Positions 28,108-37,659 of a DNA stretch of 64,000 bases are shown here, one piece after another; position 1 is the first letter of the stretch; each line of letters opens with the position of its first letter. The stretch is from Rhodobacteraceae bacterium S2214 (GTDB lineage: Bacteria; Pseudomonadota; Alphaproteobacteria; Rhodobacterales; Rhodobacteraceae), in the NCBI GenBank assembly GCA_025141675.1, contig CP081161.1, positions 558,001 through 622,000 of the forward strand, given 5' to 3'. The translations under genes and the position numbers were made by a program. The notes beneath the pieces are model-generated. The model was not told the DNA's origin. It worked only from the letters and a program-made list of their open reading frames with translations, and ran no database searches.

Positions 28108-28802
28108 ACGGGCCGCGCCGGAATGTTCATAGCTTTGCCCACGGCAGGGCGCGCCATGAAACGTTCCAGATAGGCGGGCACGTTTTTCAGATCGTCAAAA
28201 CCGACAGCGTCTCGCGTTCCGTAGAAGTTCAACGCGTTCAGCCAAGGCGCGATCGCCATGTCTGCGATGGAATAGTCACCGGCGATCCAGTCTTTGCCTT
28301 CCAGCGCGCCATCCAACACGGCCAGCAGCCGTTTGGCTTCATCGCGGTAGCGTTCGCGCGGGCGGGGATCTTCGATTTCTTTACCTGCGAATTTGTAGAA
28401 AAATCCCATTTGACCAAACATCGGCCCAAGGCCACCCATCTGGAACATCACCCATTTCGTGACCTCTGCTTTTTCGGCAGCGTTGGTCCCAATGAACTTG
28501 CCGGACTTTTCACCCAAATACAGCAGGATCGCGCCGCTTTCCCACAACCCGATCGGGCCTGTCGGGCCATTCGGATCAATGATCGCGGGGATTTTGTTGT
28601 TCGGGTTCAGCGACAGGAATTCGGGGCTTTTGACGTCGCTGTCAGACAGCGTCACCAAATGTGGTTCATATGCAAGACCCATTTCCTCAAGCGCAATGGA
28701 TACCTTCACGCCGTTTGGTGTCGGAAAGGAATACAGCTGGATGAGGCTTGAATCTTTTGGGGCCCAACGTGTCGTGATCGGGAAGTTCGCGAGAGATGTC
28801 AT
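28104..28802 (-). CDS. Glutathione S-transferase, Nu-class-like (YfcG/YghU type)
   Basis: A 232-residue GST. The ATG at 28800-28802 is the most likely start (MTSLANFPITTRW); an upstream Met adds an unsupported extension. The thioredoxin fold begins IQLYSFPTPNGVKVSIALEEMG; the TPNGxKVSIxLEE pattern is that of Nu-class GSTs, which use two glutathiones as a disulfide reductase rather than conjugating. It also has NKIPAIIDPNG, ESGAILLYLGE and the C-terminal helical domain with DYSIADMAIAPWL. It probably acts in cytoplasmic thiol/peroxide metabolism. Confidence 0.9.
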   Translation of the reverse strand: MTSLANFPITTRWAPKDSSLIQLYSFPTPNGVKVSIALEEMGLAYEPHLVTLSDSDVKSPEFLSLNPNNKIPAIIDPNGPTGPIGLWESGAILLYLGEKSGKFIGTNAAEKAEVTKWVMFQMGGLGPMFGQMGFFYKFAGKEIEDPRPRERYRDEAKRLLAVLDGALEGKDWIAGDYSIADMAIAPWLNALNFYGTRDAVGFDDLKNVPAYLERFMARPAVGKAMNIPARPV

Positions 28803-28959
28803 GTGACATAGCCTTAAATGAAAAAACGTTATCCCCAACTTAGGGGGAATGGCCCTGAATAAAACCCATGGAAATCTATCACGACTGCAGTAAAGATGTG
28901 CGTATTCGCGCAGCTGGCATCAGATCAGACGCGTTTGGAACTGAAATGTGGGGACTACA

Positions 28960-29373
28960 ATGATCAACGAATTCAAAGATTTTATCGCCAAAGGCAATGT
29001 CATGGACATGGCTGTTGGTATCATCATCGGTGCGGCGTTCACGGCAATCGTGGGCAGCCTTGTGGCCGACCTTATCAATCCAATCATCAGCCTCTTTATG
29101 GGCGGTCTGGACTTTAGCGGCATGTTCGCAATTCTGGGCGACGGCGAGTTTGCAAACATCACAGCCGCTGAAGAAGCAGGCGCTGCGGTCTTCGCATACG
29201 GTCGTTTCATCATGGCCATCATCAACTTCCTGATCATCGCGTTTGTGGTGTTCATGCTGGTGAAAGCAGTGAACAAAGCCAAAGGTCCAGAAGTGGAAGA
29301 GCCACCAGCAGCACCAGCTGGCCCAACACAAGAAGAACTGTTGGCCGACATTCTGGTACAGTTGAAGAAGTAA
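28960..29373 (+). CDS. mscL: Large-conductance mechanosensitive channel MscL
   Basis: A 137-residue membrane protein. The ATG at 28960 ([39 protein letters not shown] in outline) has a GGGG ribosome site at 28949-28952. It contains the amphipathic N-helix, TM1, a periplasmic loop ([12 protein letters not shown]), TM2 ([19 protein letters not shown]) and a cytoplasmic C-helix ([15 protein letters not shown]). It opens under membrane tension to release solutes on hypo-osmotic shock. A strong terminator follows. Confidence 0.97.
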   Translation: MINEFKDFIAKGNVMDMAVGIIIGAAFTAIVGSLVADLINPIISLFMGGLDFSGMFAILGDGEFANITAAEEAGAAVFAYGRFIMAIINFLIIAFVVFMLVKAVNKAKGPEVEEPPAAPAGPTQEELLADILVQLKK

Positions 29374-29395
29374 TTCGCATTCATTGCGAAGTGAG

Positions 29396-29423
29396 AAAGG
29401 CCCGCACATTGTGCGGGCCTTTT
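29396..29423. terminator. Bidirectional terminator between mscL and ald
   Basis: Perfect hairpin AAAGGCCCGCAC-ATT-GTGCGGGCCTTTT, with A and T flanks that let it serve both convergent genes. Confidence 0.93.
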
Positions 29424-29428
29424 GCGTT

Positions 29429-30547
29429 TTAGGCTTTCAAAGCAAGCTGCGGCGACAACACATCAATTCCCAACGCCTTGCCGACGGCGAAATACGTCAG
29501 CTTGCCTGCGTGAACGTTCAGACCGTTCAACAAATGCGGATCGTCTTCGCAGGCCTGACGCCACCCCTTGTCGGCCAAGGCCAACATGAACGGCATCGTT
29601 GCGTTCCCAAGTGCGATGGTAGACGTGCGGGCCACAGCCCCCGGCATGTTGGCGACGCAATAATGCATGATCCCATCGACGTCGTAGATCGGATCTTGGT
29701 GGGTTGTGGCTTTTGATGTTTCAAAACACCCGCCCTGATCAATCGCCACGTCGACAAGCGCCGCACCCGGTTTCATCTCGGACAATTGCGCGCGTGAAAT
29801 CAGCTTGGGGGCAGCCGCACCAGGGATCAGGACAGCCCCCACAACCAGATCAGCCTCGCGGACCAATTCAATCGTGTTGCCGGCGCTGGCATAAGACGTC
29901 TTGAACTGGCCACCAAACACATCGTCGAGATACCGCAAACGGGGCAGGGACCGATCCAGCACGGTCACGTCAGACCCCATGCCAGCCGCGATTTTCGCGG
30001 CATGCGTCCCAACAACACCGCCACCGATCACAACCACCTTCGCAGGGCCAACACCTGGCACACCACCCATCAAAACACCGCGCCCGCCGTTCGCCTTCTG
30101 CAAGGTCCACGCGCCAACTTGCGGCGCAAGACGGCCAGCAACTTCGGACATCGGGGCCAGCAAAGGCAGGCCGCCGCGATCATCGGTCACCGTTTCATAA
30201 GCAATGCACGTCGCACCAGATGCGATCAGGTCATGGGTCTGTTCTGGATCAGGGGCGAGGTGTAGATACGTGAACAGGATTTGCCCTTCGCGCAGCATTT
30301 TACGCTCAATCGCTTGGGGTTCTTTGACCTTTACGATCATGTCGGCGGCGGCAAATACTTCGGCGGCGGTGCCAACCATCTGGGCACCTGCATCCGTGTA
30401 ATCGGCGTCGGTAAAACCCGCGCCGACGCCTGCGCCAGCTTCCATCGTGACGGTATGGCCGTGGGCTACGGCTTCGCGGGCGGCGTTTGGTGTCAGGCCA
30501 ACGCGGAATTCCTGTGGCTTAATCTCTTTGGGGCAACCGATGTGCAT
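29429..30547 (-). CDS. ald: Alanine dehydrogenase
   Basis: A 372-residue NAD-dependent enzyme interconverting L-alanine and pyruvate plus ammonia. The ATG at 30545-30547 follows GGAGAATCACC and gives MHIGCPKEIKPQEFRVGLTP. Substrate and catalytic positions R15, K75 (KVKEPQ) and H96 (YLHLAPD) are visible, as are the Rossmann motif VVIGGGVVGTHAAKIAAGMG and the C-terminal NMPGAVARTSTIALGNATMPF. It is divergent from an Lrp-family gene, the classical arrangement in which the regulator responds to alanine. Confidence 0.97.
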   Translation of the reverse strand: MHIGCPKEIKPQEFRVGLTPNAAREAVAHGHTVTMEAGAGVGAGFTDADYTDAGAQMVGTAAEVFAAADMIVKVKEPQAIERKMLREGQILFTYLHLAPDPEQTHDLIASGATCIAYETVTDDRGGLPLLAPMSEVAGRLAPQVGAWTLQKANGGRGVLMGGVPGVGPAKVVVIGGGVVGTHAAKIAAGMGSDVTVLDRSLPRLRYLDDVFGGQFKTSYASAGNTIELVREADLVVGAVLIPGAAAPKLISRAQLSEMKPGAALVDVAIDQGGCFETSKATTHQDPIYDVDGIMHYCVANMPGAVARTSTIALGNATMPFMLALADKGWRQACEDDPHLLNGLNVHAGKLTYFAVGKALGIDVLSPQLALKA

Positions 30548-30684
30548 GGTGATTCTCCTTCTCCCTATCGCCCGATAGTCTGCCGCTCCGGTTGCAAATG
30601 CTTGTGGAATACCGTTGCTTGTTAGCGAAACCATTCGTAGGTTCGTGCAAGGCTGTGGCAAATATTCGAAGGATCGTGCGCCAA

Positions 30685-31143
30685 ATGGAAATAGACCACA
30701 TCGACCGCCGCATCCTAGAGGTGTTGCAAAAATCGGGCCGGATGTCGAATGCGGACCTGTCGGAAATGGTGAACCTCTCGGCCTCGGCCTGTCATCGGCG
30801 GGTACAACGGTTGGAAAAAGACGGCTTCATTCGGGACTACGTGGCGCTGCTGAACCCGCGCAAAGTCGGGCGACCCACGACCGTGTTTGTCGAAATCACG
30901 TTGTCAGGGCAGGCGGACGAGGTGCTCGACGCTTTTGAGAAAGCCATCGCGCGTATCCCCGATGTTTTGGAATGTCACCTGATGGCGGGGACGGCGGATT
31001 ATCTGCTCAAGGTCGTGGCTGGCGACACGGAAGATTTCGCGCGCATCCACCGCCGCTACCTCGCAACGCTCCCGGGGGTGGCACAAATGCAGTCATCATT
31101 CGCGCTGCGAACAGTGCGGAACACAACAGCGATGCCGGTTTGA
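30685..31143 (+). CDS. Lrp/AsnC family transcriptional regulator, probable ald regulator
   Basis: A 152-residue regulator starting MEIDHIDRRILEVLQKSGRMSN at the ATG 30685, ten bases after AAGGAT. An N-terminal AsnC-type helix-turn-helix (about residues 18-45, with LSASACHRRVQRLEKDGFI) precedes the RAM ligand-binding domain (VFVEITLSG to the end). It is divergent from ald with a 137-base gap, so it most likely controls alanine dehydrogenase in response to alanine. That link is by position and by analogy with known AldR systems. Confidence 0.93.
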   Translation: MEIDHIDRRILEVLQKSGRMSNADLSEMVNLSASACHRRVQRLEKDGFIRDYVALLNPRKVGRPTTVFVEITLSGQADEVLDAFEKAIARIPDVLECHLMAGTADYLLKVVAGDTEDFARIHRRYLATLPGVAQMQSSFALRTVRNTTAMPV

Positions 31144-31204
31144 GTGTGAATGGCTGGATTGCGGGACAAAGCGGACTCCGACACTTTGTCTTTAGCATAG
31201 GAAT

Positions 31205-31633
31205 TCACTTTGGCTTTGAGGCTTTTTCTTTTCGGACAATGGCTTTCACGCCGTCCCATTCGGTTGAACTGAGTTGATTTTCAGACAAGCGCCAAAGAAA
31301 ATCTTTAGTGCTTCTGAAGAGTGGGTCAGCGATTAAGTCGAAGTCTTTAACTACCGGAGCCAGAAGTTCATCAAAAACCTCGAATTTGGTTCTCCAACTG
31401 TTTGGAATGCTTGTGTCGAGAAACTCCCAACTCTCTATTCTACTGAAGAAAACATCTCCAAGCATGTCGGAATATGGTATGAGCAAAAGCAGGCATCGTC
31501 CGCCCCTTTTGCTAACGCCCCAAACGTTCACTTCTGCCCCCACACCCATCTCATTGAGATGGGATTGCCAGCTGTGGGCTAAGTCCTCATCGAGTTCCTG
31601 CTGAGCTGGAAAAGGTTGTAGTCGCACTCTCAT
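31205..31633 (-). CDS. AT-rich orphan gene, unknown function
   Basis: A 142-residue protein from the ATG 31631-31633 (MRVRLQPFPAQQELDEDLAHSW); a longer frame begins at a TTG and has no clear ribosome site. It has no signal or membrane helix, and reads as a soluble globular protein (GRCLLLLIPYSDMLGD, FDELLAPVVKDFDLIADPLF). A 60-base line counted inside it (31321-31380) is 45% GC, below the neighbourhood, which suggests transfer. No family is recognised and no partner gene is coupled to it. Confidence 0.6.
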   Translation of the reverse strand: MRVRLQPFPAQQELDEDLAHSWQSHLNEMGVGAEVNVWGVSKRGGRCLLLLIPYSDMLGDVFFSRIESWEFLDTSIPNSWRTKFEVFDELLAPVVKDFDLIADPLFRSTKDFLWRLSENQLSSTEWDGVKAIVRKEKASKPK

Positions 31634-31770
31634 TGCTGAATTCCGGTGGAATTTGAATTGATTGTCACCAACCAAATTGCATGGAGAATATAGAAAATAC
31701 TAGGGCAGGTATGGGCTCAAAGCAGACGCAAGGGTCCTGTCCTAACGTTCAAGCCTTTGAGCCCCCGAAA

Positions 31771-33366
31771 TCACCCATCCTCCAATATCAAATCAGACGC
31801 CTTTTCCCCGATCATGATCGCGGGCGCGTTGGTGTTGCCTGACACGATCTCTGGCATGATCGAACAATCCGCGACCCGCAGCCCGCTGATCCCGTGTACC
31901 CGCAATCGCGCATCGACGACCGCGTTTTCGCCTTCACCCATCCGGCAGGTTCCCGTCGGGTGGTAGATCGACGCGGTGTTGTTGCGTGCCCAATCCAATG
32001 TTTGATCGTAGTCATCCATCGGCATGTCTTTGTTCGGACGATATTCTTCCGAGATTTTTTCAGTGAGGGGCGCATTACGGGCAATTTTGCGGGCGATATT
32101 TACACCTGCAACAACCGTATCGCAGTCGGTTTTCGTCGACAGGTAGTTCGGAATGATCGCCGGATAGGCGCGCGGATCGGATGATTTCAGGCGAATCTCT
32201 CCCTTTGATTCGGGACGCAATTGGCAGACTGACATCGTGAACGCCGAGAATTTGTCAGCCCCTTTACCCGGATTTTCGGCCGACAAAGGTTGGACATGGA
32301 ATTGCACGTCAGGCGTTTCGACCTCTGGCCGTGTCTTCATAAAACCGGTGGCAAGGGACGCGGCCATGGCCATCGGGCCGGTGCGGGTGGTGATATATTT
32401 CAGCCCGATTTTGGCCTGACCGAACAGCGATGACACCTCGTCATTCAGAGTCGGTTCGTGTGTCTTGTAAACCAGCCGCGCTTGCAAGTGATCTTGCATG
32501 TTTTTGCCAACGGCCCGCAGGTCCTGCTTCACCTCAATCCCGTTCTCGATCAACTGCTCTGCGTCGCCCACGCCGGACAACATCAATATCTGTGGAGAGT
32601 TAATCGCACCCCCCGACAACACGATTTCTTTGCCCGCTTTGACGATCTGCTTTTTGCCAGCACGGTCTGTATATTCAACACCCACAGCACGTCTGCCTTC
32701 GATGATCACGCGGTCCACTTGGGCATGTGTCCGAATTTCGAGGTTCGGGCGTCCCTTGATAGGATTCAGATACGCCACAGCCGCAGAACACCGACGACCA
32801 TTTCGGGCGGTCAATTGAAAAAAGCCAACGCCTTCTTGGGTTTCGCCATTGTAATCGGGATTAAACGGATAACCGCCTGCTTCGGCAGCGGCGACCCATG
32901 CATCGGTGATCGGGCGCTGAATACGCATGTTGGAGACGGACAGCGGCCCTTGGTCGCCATGGAAATCATCCGCACCGCGTTCGTTGTTTTCCGCGCGTTT
33001 GAACAGCGGCAAAACATCGTCCCACGACCAGCCGGTATTCCCCATCTGGGCCCAGCGGTCATAGTCCTGCGCTTGACCGCGCACATACAGCAAACCGTTC
33101 AGGGACGACGATCCACCTAGAACCTTGCCGCGCGGCCATTCAATCGACCGGCCATTTAGGCCGGGATCAGGTTCCGTCTTATAACACCAGTCGACTTTGG
33201 GATTATGGATCGTCTTGAAATAGCCAACGGGGATATGAATCCACGGGTTGATATCACGCCCACCTGCTTCAAGCAGGATGACCTTGTTCGTTGGATCGGC
33301 GCTCAACCTATTGGCAAGCACGCAGCCAGCTGACCCGGCTCCGACGACGATGTAATCTGCGTGCAT
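31771..33366 (-). CDS. GMC-family flavin oxidoreductase (choline-dehydrogenase-like)
   Basis: A 531-residue FAD enzyme. The N-terminal ADP-binding motif [18 protein letters not shown] ends in LLEAGG; GMC signature 1 is at [18 protein letters not shown] and signature 2 at [17 protein letters not shown]. The active-site HPTGTCRMG stretch is near residue 465, with N503-like residue in [15 protein letters not shown]. The family oxidises alcohols to aldehydes. Homologues are routinely called choline dehydrogenase, but no betaine genes are nearby; instead it is divergent from a TRAP transporter, so its substrate is probably the alcohol or organic acid that transporter imports. A good ribosome site (AGGAAGGGG) precedes the ATG. 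Confidence 0.92.
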   Translation of the reverse strand: MHADYIVVGAGSAGCVLANRLSADPTNKVILLEAGGRDINPWIHIPVGYFKTIHNPKVDWCYKTEPDPGLNGRSIEWPRGKVLGGSSSLNGLLYVRGQAQDYDRWAQMGNTGWSWDDVLPLFKRAENNERGADDFHGDQGPLSVSNMRIQRPITDAWVAAAEAGGYPFNPDYNGETQEGVGFFQLTARNGRRCSAAVAYLNPIKGRPNLEIRTHAQVDRVIIEGRRAVGVEYTDRAGKKQIVKAGKEIVLSGGAINSPQILMLSGVGDAEQLIENGIEVKQDLRAVGKNMQDHLQARLVYKTHEPTLNDEVSSLFGQAKIGLKYITTRTGPMAMAASLATGFMKTRPEVETPDVQFHVQPLSAENPGKGADKFSAFTMSVCQLRPESKGEIRLKSSDPRAYPAIIPNYLSTKTDCDTVVAGVNIARKIARNAPLTEKISEEYRPNKDMPMDDYDQTLDWARNNTASIYHPTGTCRMGEGENAVVDARLRVHGISGLRVADCSIMPEIVSGNTNAPAIMIGEKASDLILEDG

Positions 33367-33445
33367 TTCGACCCCTTCCTGCGATTGTTGAAAAAAAGTC
33401 TATGCAGAACGCTCATCCCATACTAGTCTTTTTTTGAAACTAAAA

Positions 33446-33463
33446 GTCTCAATAATACGAGAC
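33446..33463. promoter_or_regulatory. Candidate operator between the GMC and TRAP genes
   Basis: Inverted repeat GTCTC-N8-GAGAC, 20 bases before the dctP start. AGTCT also occurs as direct copies near 33392 and 33424. Size and symmetry suit an IclR-family dimer, and the only regulator in the locus is the IclR protein at 36868. Assignment is by position only. Confidence 0.45.
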
Positions 33464-33482
33464 GCCAAAGGGAGGAACTACA

Positions 33483-34715
33483 ATGAGTGTTGGAAACAAG
33501 CTAAGTCAGATCTCGCGTCGTGATCTGTTTAAGCTCGCGGGCCAGTACGGGATGAGCAGCACGCTCATGGCGGCTGGTACGTTTGGTGGCGCAATGTCAC
33601 TGGGCAATCTGGCGTCCGCTGCTGAATCGACATACGAACGCCGCTTCGCGAAAGAAGCAAAGCATACGCTAAAATTTGGCGCTGCGGGCTTTAACGCACG
33701 CAACTTGCTGATCGAACGCGCTGGCGCACTTGAATTTGCACGTGATCTGGAGGCCCGTACTGACGGTGAGATCCGTGTTGAATTTATCGGCGACAACCAA
33801 ATCTGCGGTCAGACATCCTGCGTTGAGAAAACACAGCAGGGTATCGTAGACATCTACGCTGCATCCACACAGAACTCTGCGGGTGGTGCGCCATACCTTA
33901 ACGTTCTGGACTACGCGTATATGTTCCGTAACCGTGCGGATCAGTACCATTTCTTGTACTCTCCGAAATCTCAGGCATTGCTGCGTGATCCATATGAAAA
34001 GCGCCACGGCCTGAAATTCTTGTTCTCACACGCTGAATTGCGCGGCATCCAGCTGGGTCTGGCATGGGAAGACAAGGACACAGTCACAAGCATCGACCAG
34101 CTTGCAGGCACAAAGAACCGCGTTACAGGGACACAGCTTGGCCGTATCGCCATGGAAGCGTTGAACCTGAACCCAGTTCCAGTGGCGTGGGAAGAAACAC
34201 TTGATGGTCTAAAGCAGGGCCTGATTGATGGTGCTGAAACATGGGCGTCTGCGGTTGCATATGCGAACATGTCACCTGTTGTATCCCAGTCTGTTCACCT
34301 GAACTTCTTCTGCGGGACAGAGCACACAGCAATGTCAGCATCCATCTTTGATGGCATGACAGGCGAATTGCAGGATGCGATCATGGAATCGTCTTACTGG
34401 GCACAGACACACGTGCAGGCCGCAAACGAAGCCGCACTTGTGAAAACTGTTGGTCAGTCCGATCCACAGCTTCCAAACACAATCTTCGCGCAAAACAACG
34501 TTCGCAACGCGTTCTTGTCTGCCGAAGAAATTCGCAAAGCCGAAGAAATGTGTTCACCAGAATTCCAACCACAGCTGTGGGAAGAATGGCGCGAGCGGCT
34601 TAACGGCTGGTCCGGTGGTCTGGATACATATCAGGAAATCTATGACGAAGTACGCACAATCGATGCGGACACGCTTCCTGAAAATGTTGAACCACGCCGC
34701 TGGTGGAAGGGCTAA
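33483..34715 (+). CDS. TRAP transporter substrate-binding protein (DctP family), Tat-exported
   Basis: A 410-residue periplasmic binding protein. The N-terminus carries a twin-arginine motif (SRRDLFKLAG near residues 11-20) and a hydrophobic stretch, so export folded through Tat is likely. The mature DctP fold shows GAAGFNARNLLIERAGALEFARDLEARTDGEIRVEFIGDNQICG in outline and EETLDGLKQGLIDGAETWASAV. GGAGGAAC precedes the ATG. A hairpin after the stop separates it from the permease genes, fitting the higher expression usual for binding proteins. The ligand is not predictable; it is likely an organic acid or related oxidised compound. Confidence 0.94.
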   Translation: MSVGNKLSQISRRDLFKLAGQYGMSSTLMAAGTFGGAMSLGNLASAAESTYERRFAKEAKHTLKFGAAGFNARNLLIERAGALEFARDLEARTDGEIRVEFIGDNQICGQTSCVEKTQQGIVDIYAASTQNSAGGAPYLNVLDYAYMFRNRADQYHFLYSPKSQALLRDPYEKRHGLKFLFSHAELRGIQLGLAWEDKDTVTSIDQLAGTKNRVTGTQLGRIAMEALNLNPVPVAWEETLDGLKQGLIDGAETWASAVAYANMSPVVSQSVHLNFFCGTEHTAMSASIFDGMTGELQDAIMESSYWAQTHVQAANEAALVKTVGQSDPQLPNTIFAQNNVRNAFLSAEEIRKAEEMCSPEFQPQLWEEWRERLNGWSGGLDTYQEIYDEVRTIDADTLPENVEPRRWWKG

Positions 34716-34737
34716 TTTAGCGCTTTACTCATTGCGA

Positions 34738-34774
34738 GGGCCGGCCGAGGGAGGAACTGTTCGGCCGGCCTTTT
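34738..34774 (+). terminator. Partial terminator/attenuator between dctP and dctQ
   Basis: Stem GGGCCGGCCGA (34738-34748) with TTCGGCCGGCC (34760-34770), then TTTT. It would reduce read-through into the permease genes and leave the binding protein in excess. Confidence 0.85.
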
Positions 34775-34829
34775 CACATAGAACGCATTCCGCGCAGGCG
34801 CGGTTTATCAAGTTGGGGGAGACCTTCGG

Positions 34830-35498
34830 ATGTCACTTATCACCGAAGCATTGGCAGTCGTGCCAGCCATCTTTTCAGGCTCTGCCTGGGAGATGCGGGA
34901 CGCTTTTTATACAGATGGAATGTGGCTCTTCTGTTTCTTTTTGACGATTGCCGCAGGATTTCTAGGGCACTACTTTTTCCGGTTCCTGCCGTTTATGGAT
35001 CGCCACCTTGAACGCGGTATCGCAGTTGCGACTTATATCATGATCGCAGCGATCATCTGTTGGGGCGTCATCGACCGGTTCGTATTTTCCAGCCAATGGT
35101 CTGGGTCAACGACAGTGCCGCCGTTCCTGTTCATGATCATGGCATGGTTCGGGTGTTCGTATAACGTCCGCCTGCGGACCCACCTGTCCTTCAACGAATT
35201 CCGCAACAAGATGTCGCGCAACGGCCAGATGGCCGCGCTGACAATGGACACTGTGCTTTGGTTCGGCTTCTGCTGGATCGCGATCACAACGTCCTTGAAA
35301 TTCACCGCGTATTCCGCCGACAACTTCCAGTTGGTTGATGGCGTCGACAACACAATGAAGTGGTGGTTCTACATCACCGTCCCTGTAGCCTTTGGACTGA
35401 TGTCCGGCCGCGTATTTGGAAACTGGATCGAGGATTGGAAGAACTACAAATCCGGTGATCCGATCTTGAAACAAGCTGTTATTGGGGGGGACGTCTGA
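34830..35498 (+). CDS. TRAP transporter small permease (DctQ family)
   Basis: A 222-residue membrane protein with four main helices (about residues 30-50, 65-87, 97-112 and 135-160, plus a C-terminal hydrophobic segment near 180-200). It is longer than the usual 160-200 residues. The start follows GGGGGAGACC. It forms the membrane complex with the large permease, whose start overlaps its stop (TGATG at 35496-35500). Confidence 0.92.
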   Translation: MSLITEALAVVPAIFSGSAWEMRDAFYTDGMWLFCFFLTIAAGFLGHYFFRFLPFMDRHLERGIAVATYIMIAAIICWGVIDRFVFSSQWSGSTTVPPFLFMIMAWFGCSYNVRLRTHLSFNEFRNKMSRNGQMAALTMDTVLWFGFCWIAITTSLKFTAYSADNFQLVDGVDNTMKWWFYITVPVAFGLMSGRVFGNWIEDWKNYKSGDPILKQAVIGGDV

Positions 35499-36853
35499 TG
35501 ACTGATGGTACTTTGATTACGCTCATATCTGTTGGTGTGACGATCCTTTTCATGCTCGGCGCGCCCGTGCTTCTGGTCATTTTCTATTGGGTAATCGGCT
35601 GTAGCTTTGTCATCGACCTGCCCATCGACAACACAGGCAATGAACTGCTGAACGTATTTAACAAGGGCTTCGCGCTACTCGCGATGCCGCTGTTCATCCT
35701 GACGGGGGACTTGATTAACCAATCAGGGATCGCCCGACGATTATCGGATTTCGCGTATTCCTGCCTTGGCTGGTTGCGCGGAGGTCTAGCGATGGCGTCA
35801 TTGGCGGCATGTGGTCTGTTCGCAGCGATCTCTGGGTCGAACTCAGCGACGACAGCGACCATCGGGTCCATGTTGCACCCTGAAATGGTCAAAGGCGGCT
35901 ACGACGAACGGTTCTCGGCGGCGACTGCTGCTGCGGGTGGTACGGTCGGGATCATCATTCCGCCGTCAATCATCTTCATCGTTTACGGCTTCTTGCTGAA
36001 CCTGCCGATCTCTGACCTGTTCGTCGCCGGGATCATTCCGGGTGCGTTGATGGTCTTGGCCATGATGACCGCGTGTTTCATCATCTGTACGCTGAACGGT
36101 TGGGGCTACCTGATCCGTTTGTCCGTAAGCCGCATCTTCAAAACGGCCATCGGGGCTTGGCTTGGCTTCTTTGCCATCGGTCTGGTGCTTTGGGGCATCT
36201 ACACCGGCAAGTTCTCTCCGACTGAAGCCGCAGGCGTGACCGTTGGGTTCTGTATGCTTGTGGGCCTTCTGTGCTTCCCGTTGAACAAAATCATGGGCAG
36301 CAGCGCGGATTTGCCTGCCGAAGAAAAAAGCGTCCTGTCCATGTTCGTGGTCGAAGGGTTCACATTGCTGCAACTGCCGGCCATCGTGTCGCGGTCCGCG
36401 CAGATCACAGGTATCCTTGTGCCACTGATCGCGGTTTCTGTGGCGATGCAGCAGGTGATGTCATCACTTGGGGCGAAAGAATACATCGGTGACTTTGTGA
36501 CGGGGATGGGCGGCTACTACGCAGTTCTGTTCACATCCATGGCCATCGTTTTCGTGACCGGGATGATCCTTGAATCCCTGCCAGTGACGATCATTCTCGC
36601 ACCAATTTTGGCGCCGATCGCAGCCTCTGTGGGCGTCGATCCAATCCACTTCTCGGTGATCTTCCTTGTGGGTGCATCCATCGGGTTCATTACGCCGCCG
36701 TACGGGTTGAATTTGTACGTCGCGTCAGGTGTGACAGGCGTTCCATACTTTAGATTGTTACGTTACACGGTCCCATACCTCGTCGCGCTGATCTCAGTCT
36801 GGTTCCTTGTAGCACTGACACCGGAGTTGGCGTTGATGTTGCTCCCTGAGTAA
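35498..36853 (+). CDS. TRAP transporter large permease (DctM family)
   Basis: A 451-residue protein with about 12 membrane helices. Family stretches include FNKGFALLAMPLFILTGDLINQSGIARRL, FAAISGSNSATTATIGSMLHPEM, GGTVGIIIPPSIIFIVYGF and, near the end, VGASIGFITPPYGLNLYVASGVTG. It carries the ion-coupled translocation path. It is translationally coupled to dctQ and followed 14 bases later by the IclR regulator. Confidence 0.96.
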   Translation: MTDGTLITLISVGVTILFMLGAPVLLVIFYWVIGCSFVIDLPIDNTGNELLNVFNKGFALLAMPLFILTGDLINQSGIARRLSDFAYSCLGWLRGGLAMASLAACGLFAAISGSNSATTATIGSMLHPEMVKGGYDERFSAATAAAGGTVGIIIPPSIIFIVYGFLLNLPISDLFVAGIIPGALMVLAMMTACFIICTLNGWGYLIRLSVSRIFKTAIGAWLGFFAIGLVLWGIYTGKFSPTEAAGVTVGFCMLVGLLCFPLNKIMGSSADLPAEEKSVLSMFVVEGFTLLQLPAIVSRSAQITGILVPLIAVSVAMQQVMSSLGAKEYIGDFVTGMGGYYAVLFTSMAIVFVTGMILESLPVTIILAPILAPIAASVGVDPIHFSVIFLVGASIGFITPPYGLNLYVASGVTGVPYFRLLRYTVPYLVALISVWFLVALTPELALMLLPE

Positions 36854-36867
36854 GTGGAAATAAGAAA

Positions 36868-37647
36868 ATGGCACGCGACGATCTAAACGAGAAACAGAAC
36901 ATCCCAACCAACATGCGGTTGCTCTTGTTGCTCGAAGAGGTCGCAGCGACCGGTGTGCCTGTCACACCCACCGAAGTGAACAGTCGGCTTGGCCTGCCCA
37001 AGCCGACGATCCACCGCCTATTTGCCACCCTCGAAGAGGCAGGTTTCCTGCAACGTGATATCGACGGACGATCCTATAGTCCGGGCCGCAGGCTGCGGCA
37101 GATGTCGGTCGATATTCTATCAAGCTTACGGATCAGAACCGCACGCCTTGCTGTTCTGAATGCACTTGCGTCAGAGGTCGGCGAAACCTGTAACGTCGCC
37201 ACACCTGACCGCGACGCCATGATTTATCTGGATCGCGTCGAAACCAAATGGCCCCTGCGTATTCAGTTGCCTGTCGGGACGTCGGTTCCGCTACATTGCA
37301 CAGCATCGGGCAAGATGTACCTGTCGTCGCTACAACCCAGCCATCTGGAACAATATCTCGGGGCGGCGCATCTGGAAGAAATGACGCCTCAGACGATCAC
37401 CGATCCAGTCAAGCTGGCAGAACGGCTGTCGCAAATCAAAGAGCAGGGTTATTCGACCGACAACGCGGAATTCATGGAAGACATGGTCGCGTGCGCCGTC
37501 CCGATCTTGGATGGGCGCGGGCGTTTAGTGTCAACACTGTCGATCCACGCACCCACGCAACGCATGAGCCTTGACGACGTCAAAGCACATGTTCCGTTGA
37601 TGCATGAAACAGCAGCGAAGCTAACGCACCTGGTTCTGGACGACTAA
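36868..37647 (+). CDS. IclR family transcriptional regulator
   Basis: A 259-residue regulator. The N-terminal winged helix (about residues 10-75; NMRLLLLLEEVAATGVPVTPTEVNSRLGLPKPTIHRLFATLEEAGFL in outline) precedes the IclR ligand domain (VGETCNVATPDRDAMIYLDRVET; GTSVPLHCTASGKMYLS; STDNAEFMEDMVACAVPILDGRGRLVSTLSIHAP in outline). It is the last gene of the TRAP operon, so it probably controls that operon and the divergent GMC gene, most likely through the shared intergenic region. Confidence 0.94.
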   Translation: MARDDLNEKQNIPTNMRLLLLLEEVAATGVPVTPTEVNSRLGLPKPTIHRLFATLEEAGFLQRDIDGRSYSPGRRLRQMSVDILSSLRIRTARLAVLNALASEVGETCNVATPDRDAMIYLDRVETKWPLRIQLPVGTSVPLHCTASGKMYLSSLQPSHLEQYLGAAHLEEMTPQTITDPVKLAERLSQIKEQGYSTDNAEFMEDMVACAVPILDGRGRLVSTLSIHAPTQRMSLDDVKAHVPLMHETAAKLTHLVLDD

Positions 37648-37659
37648 AGCTTTGGGCGA

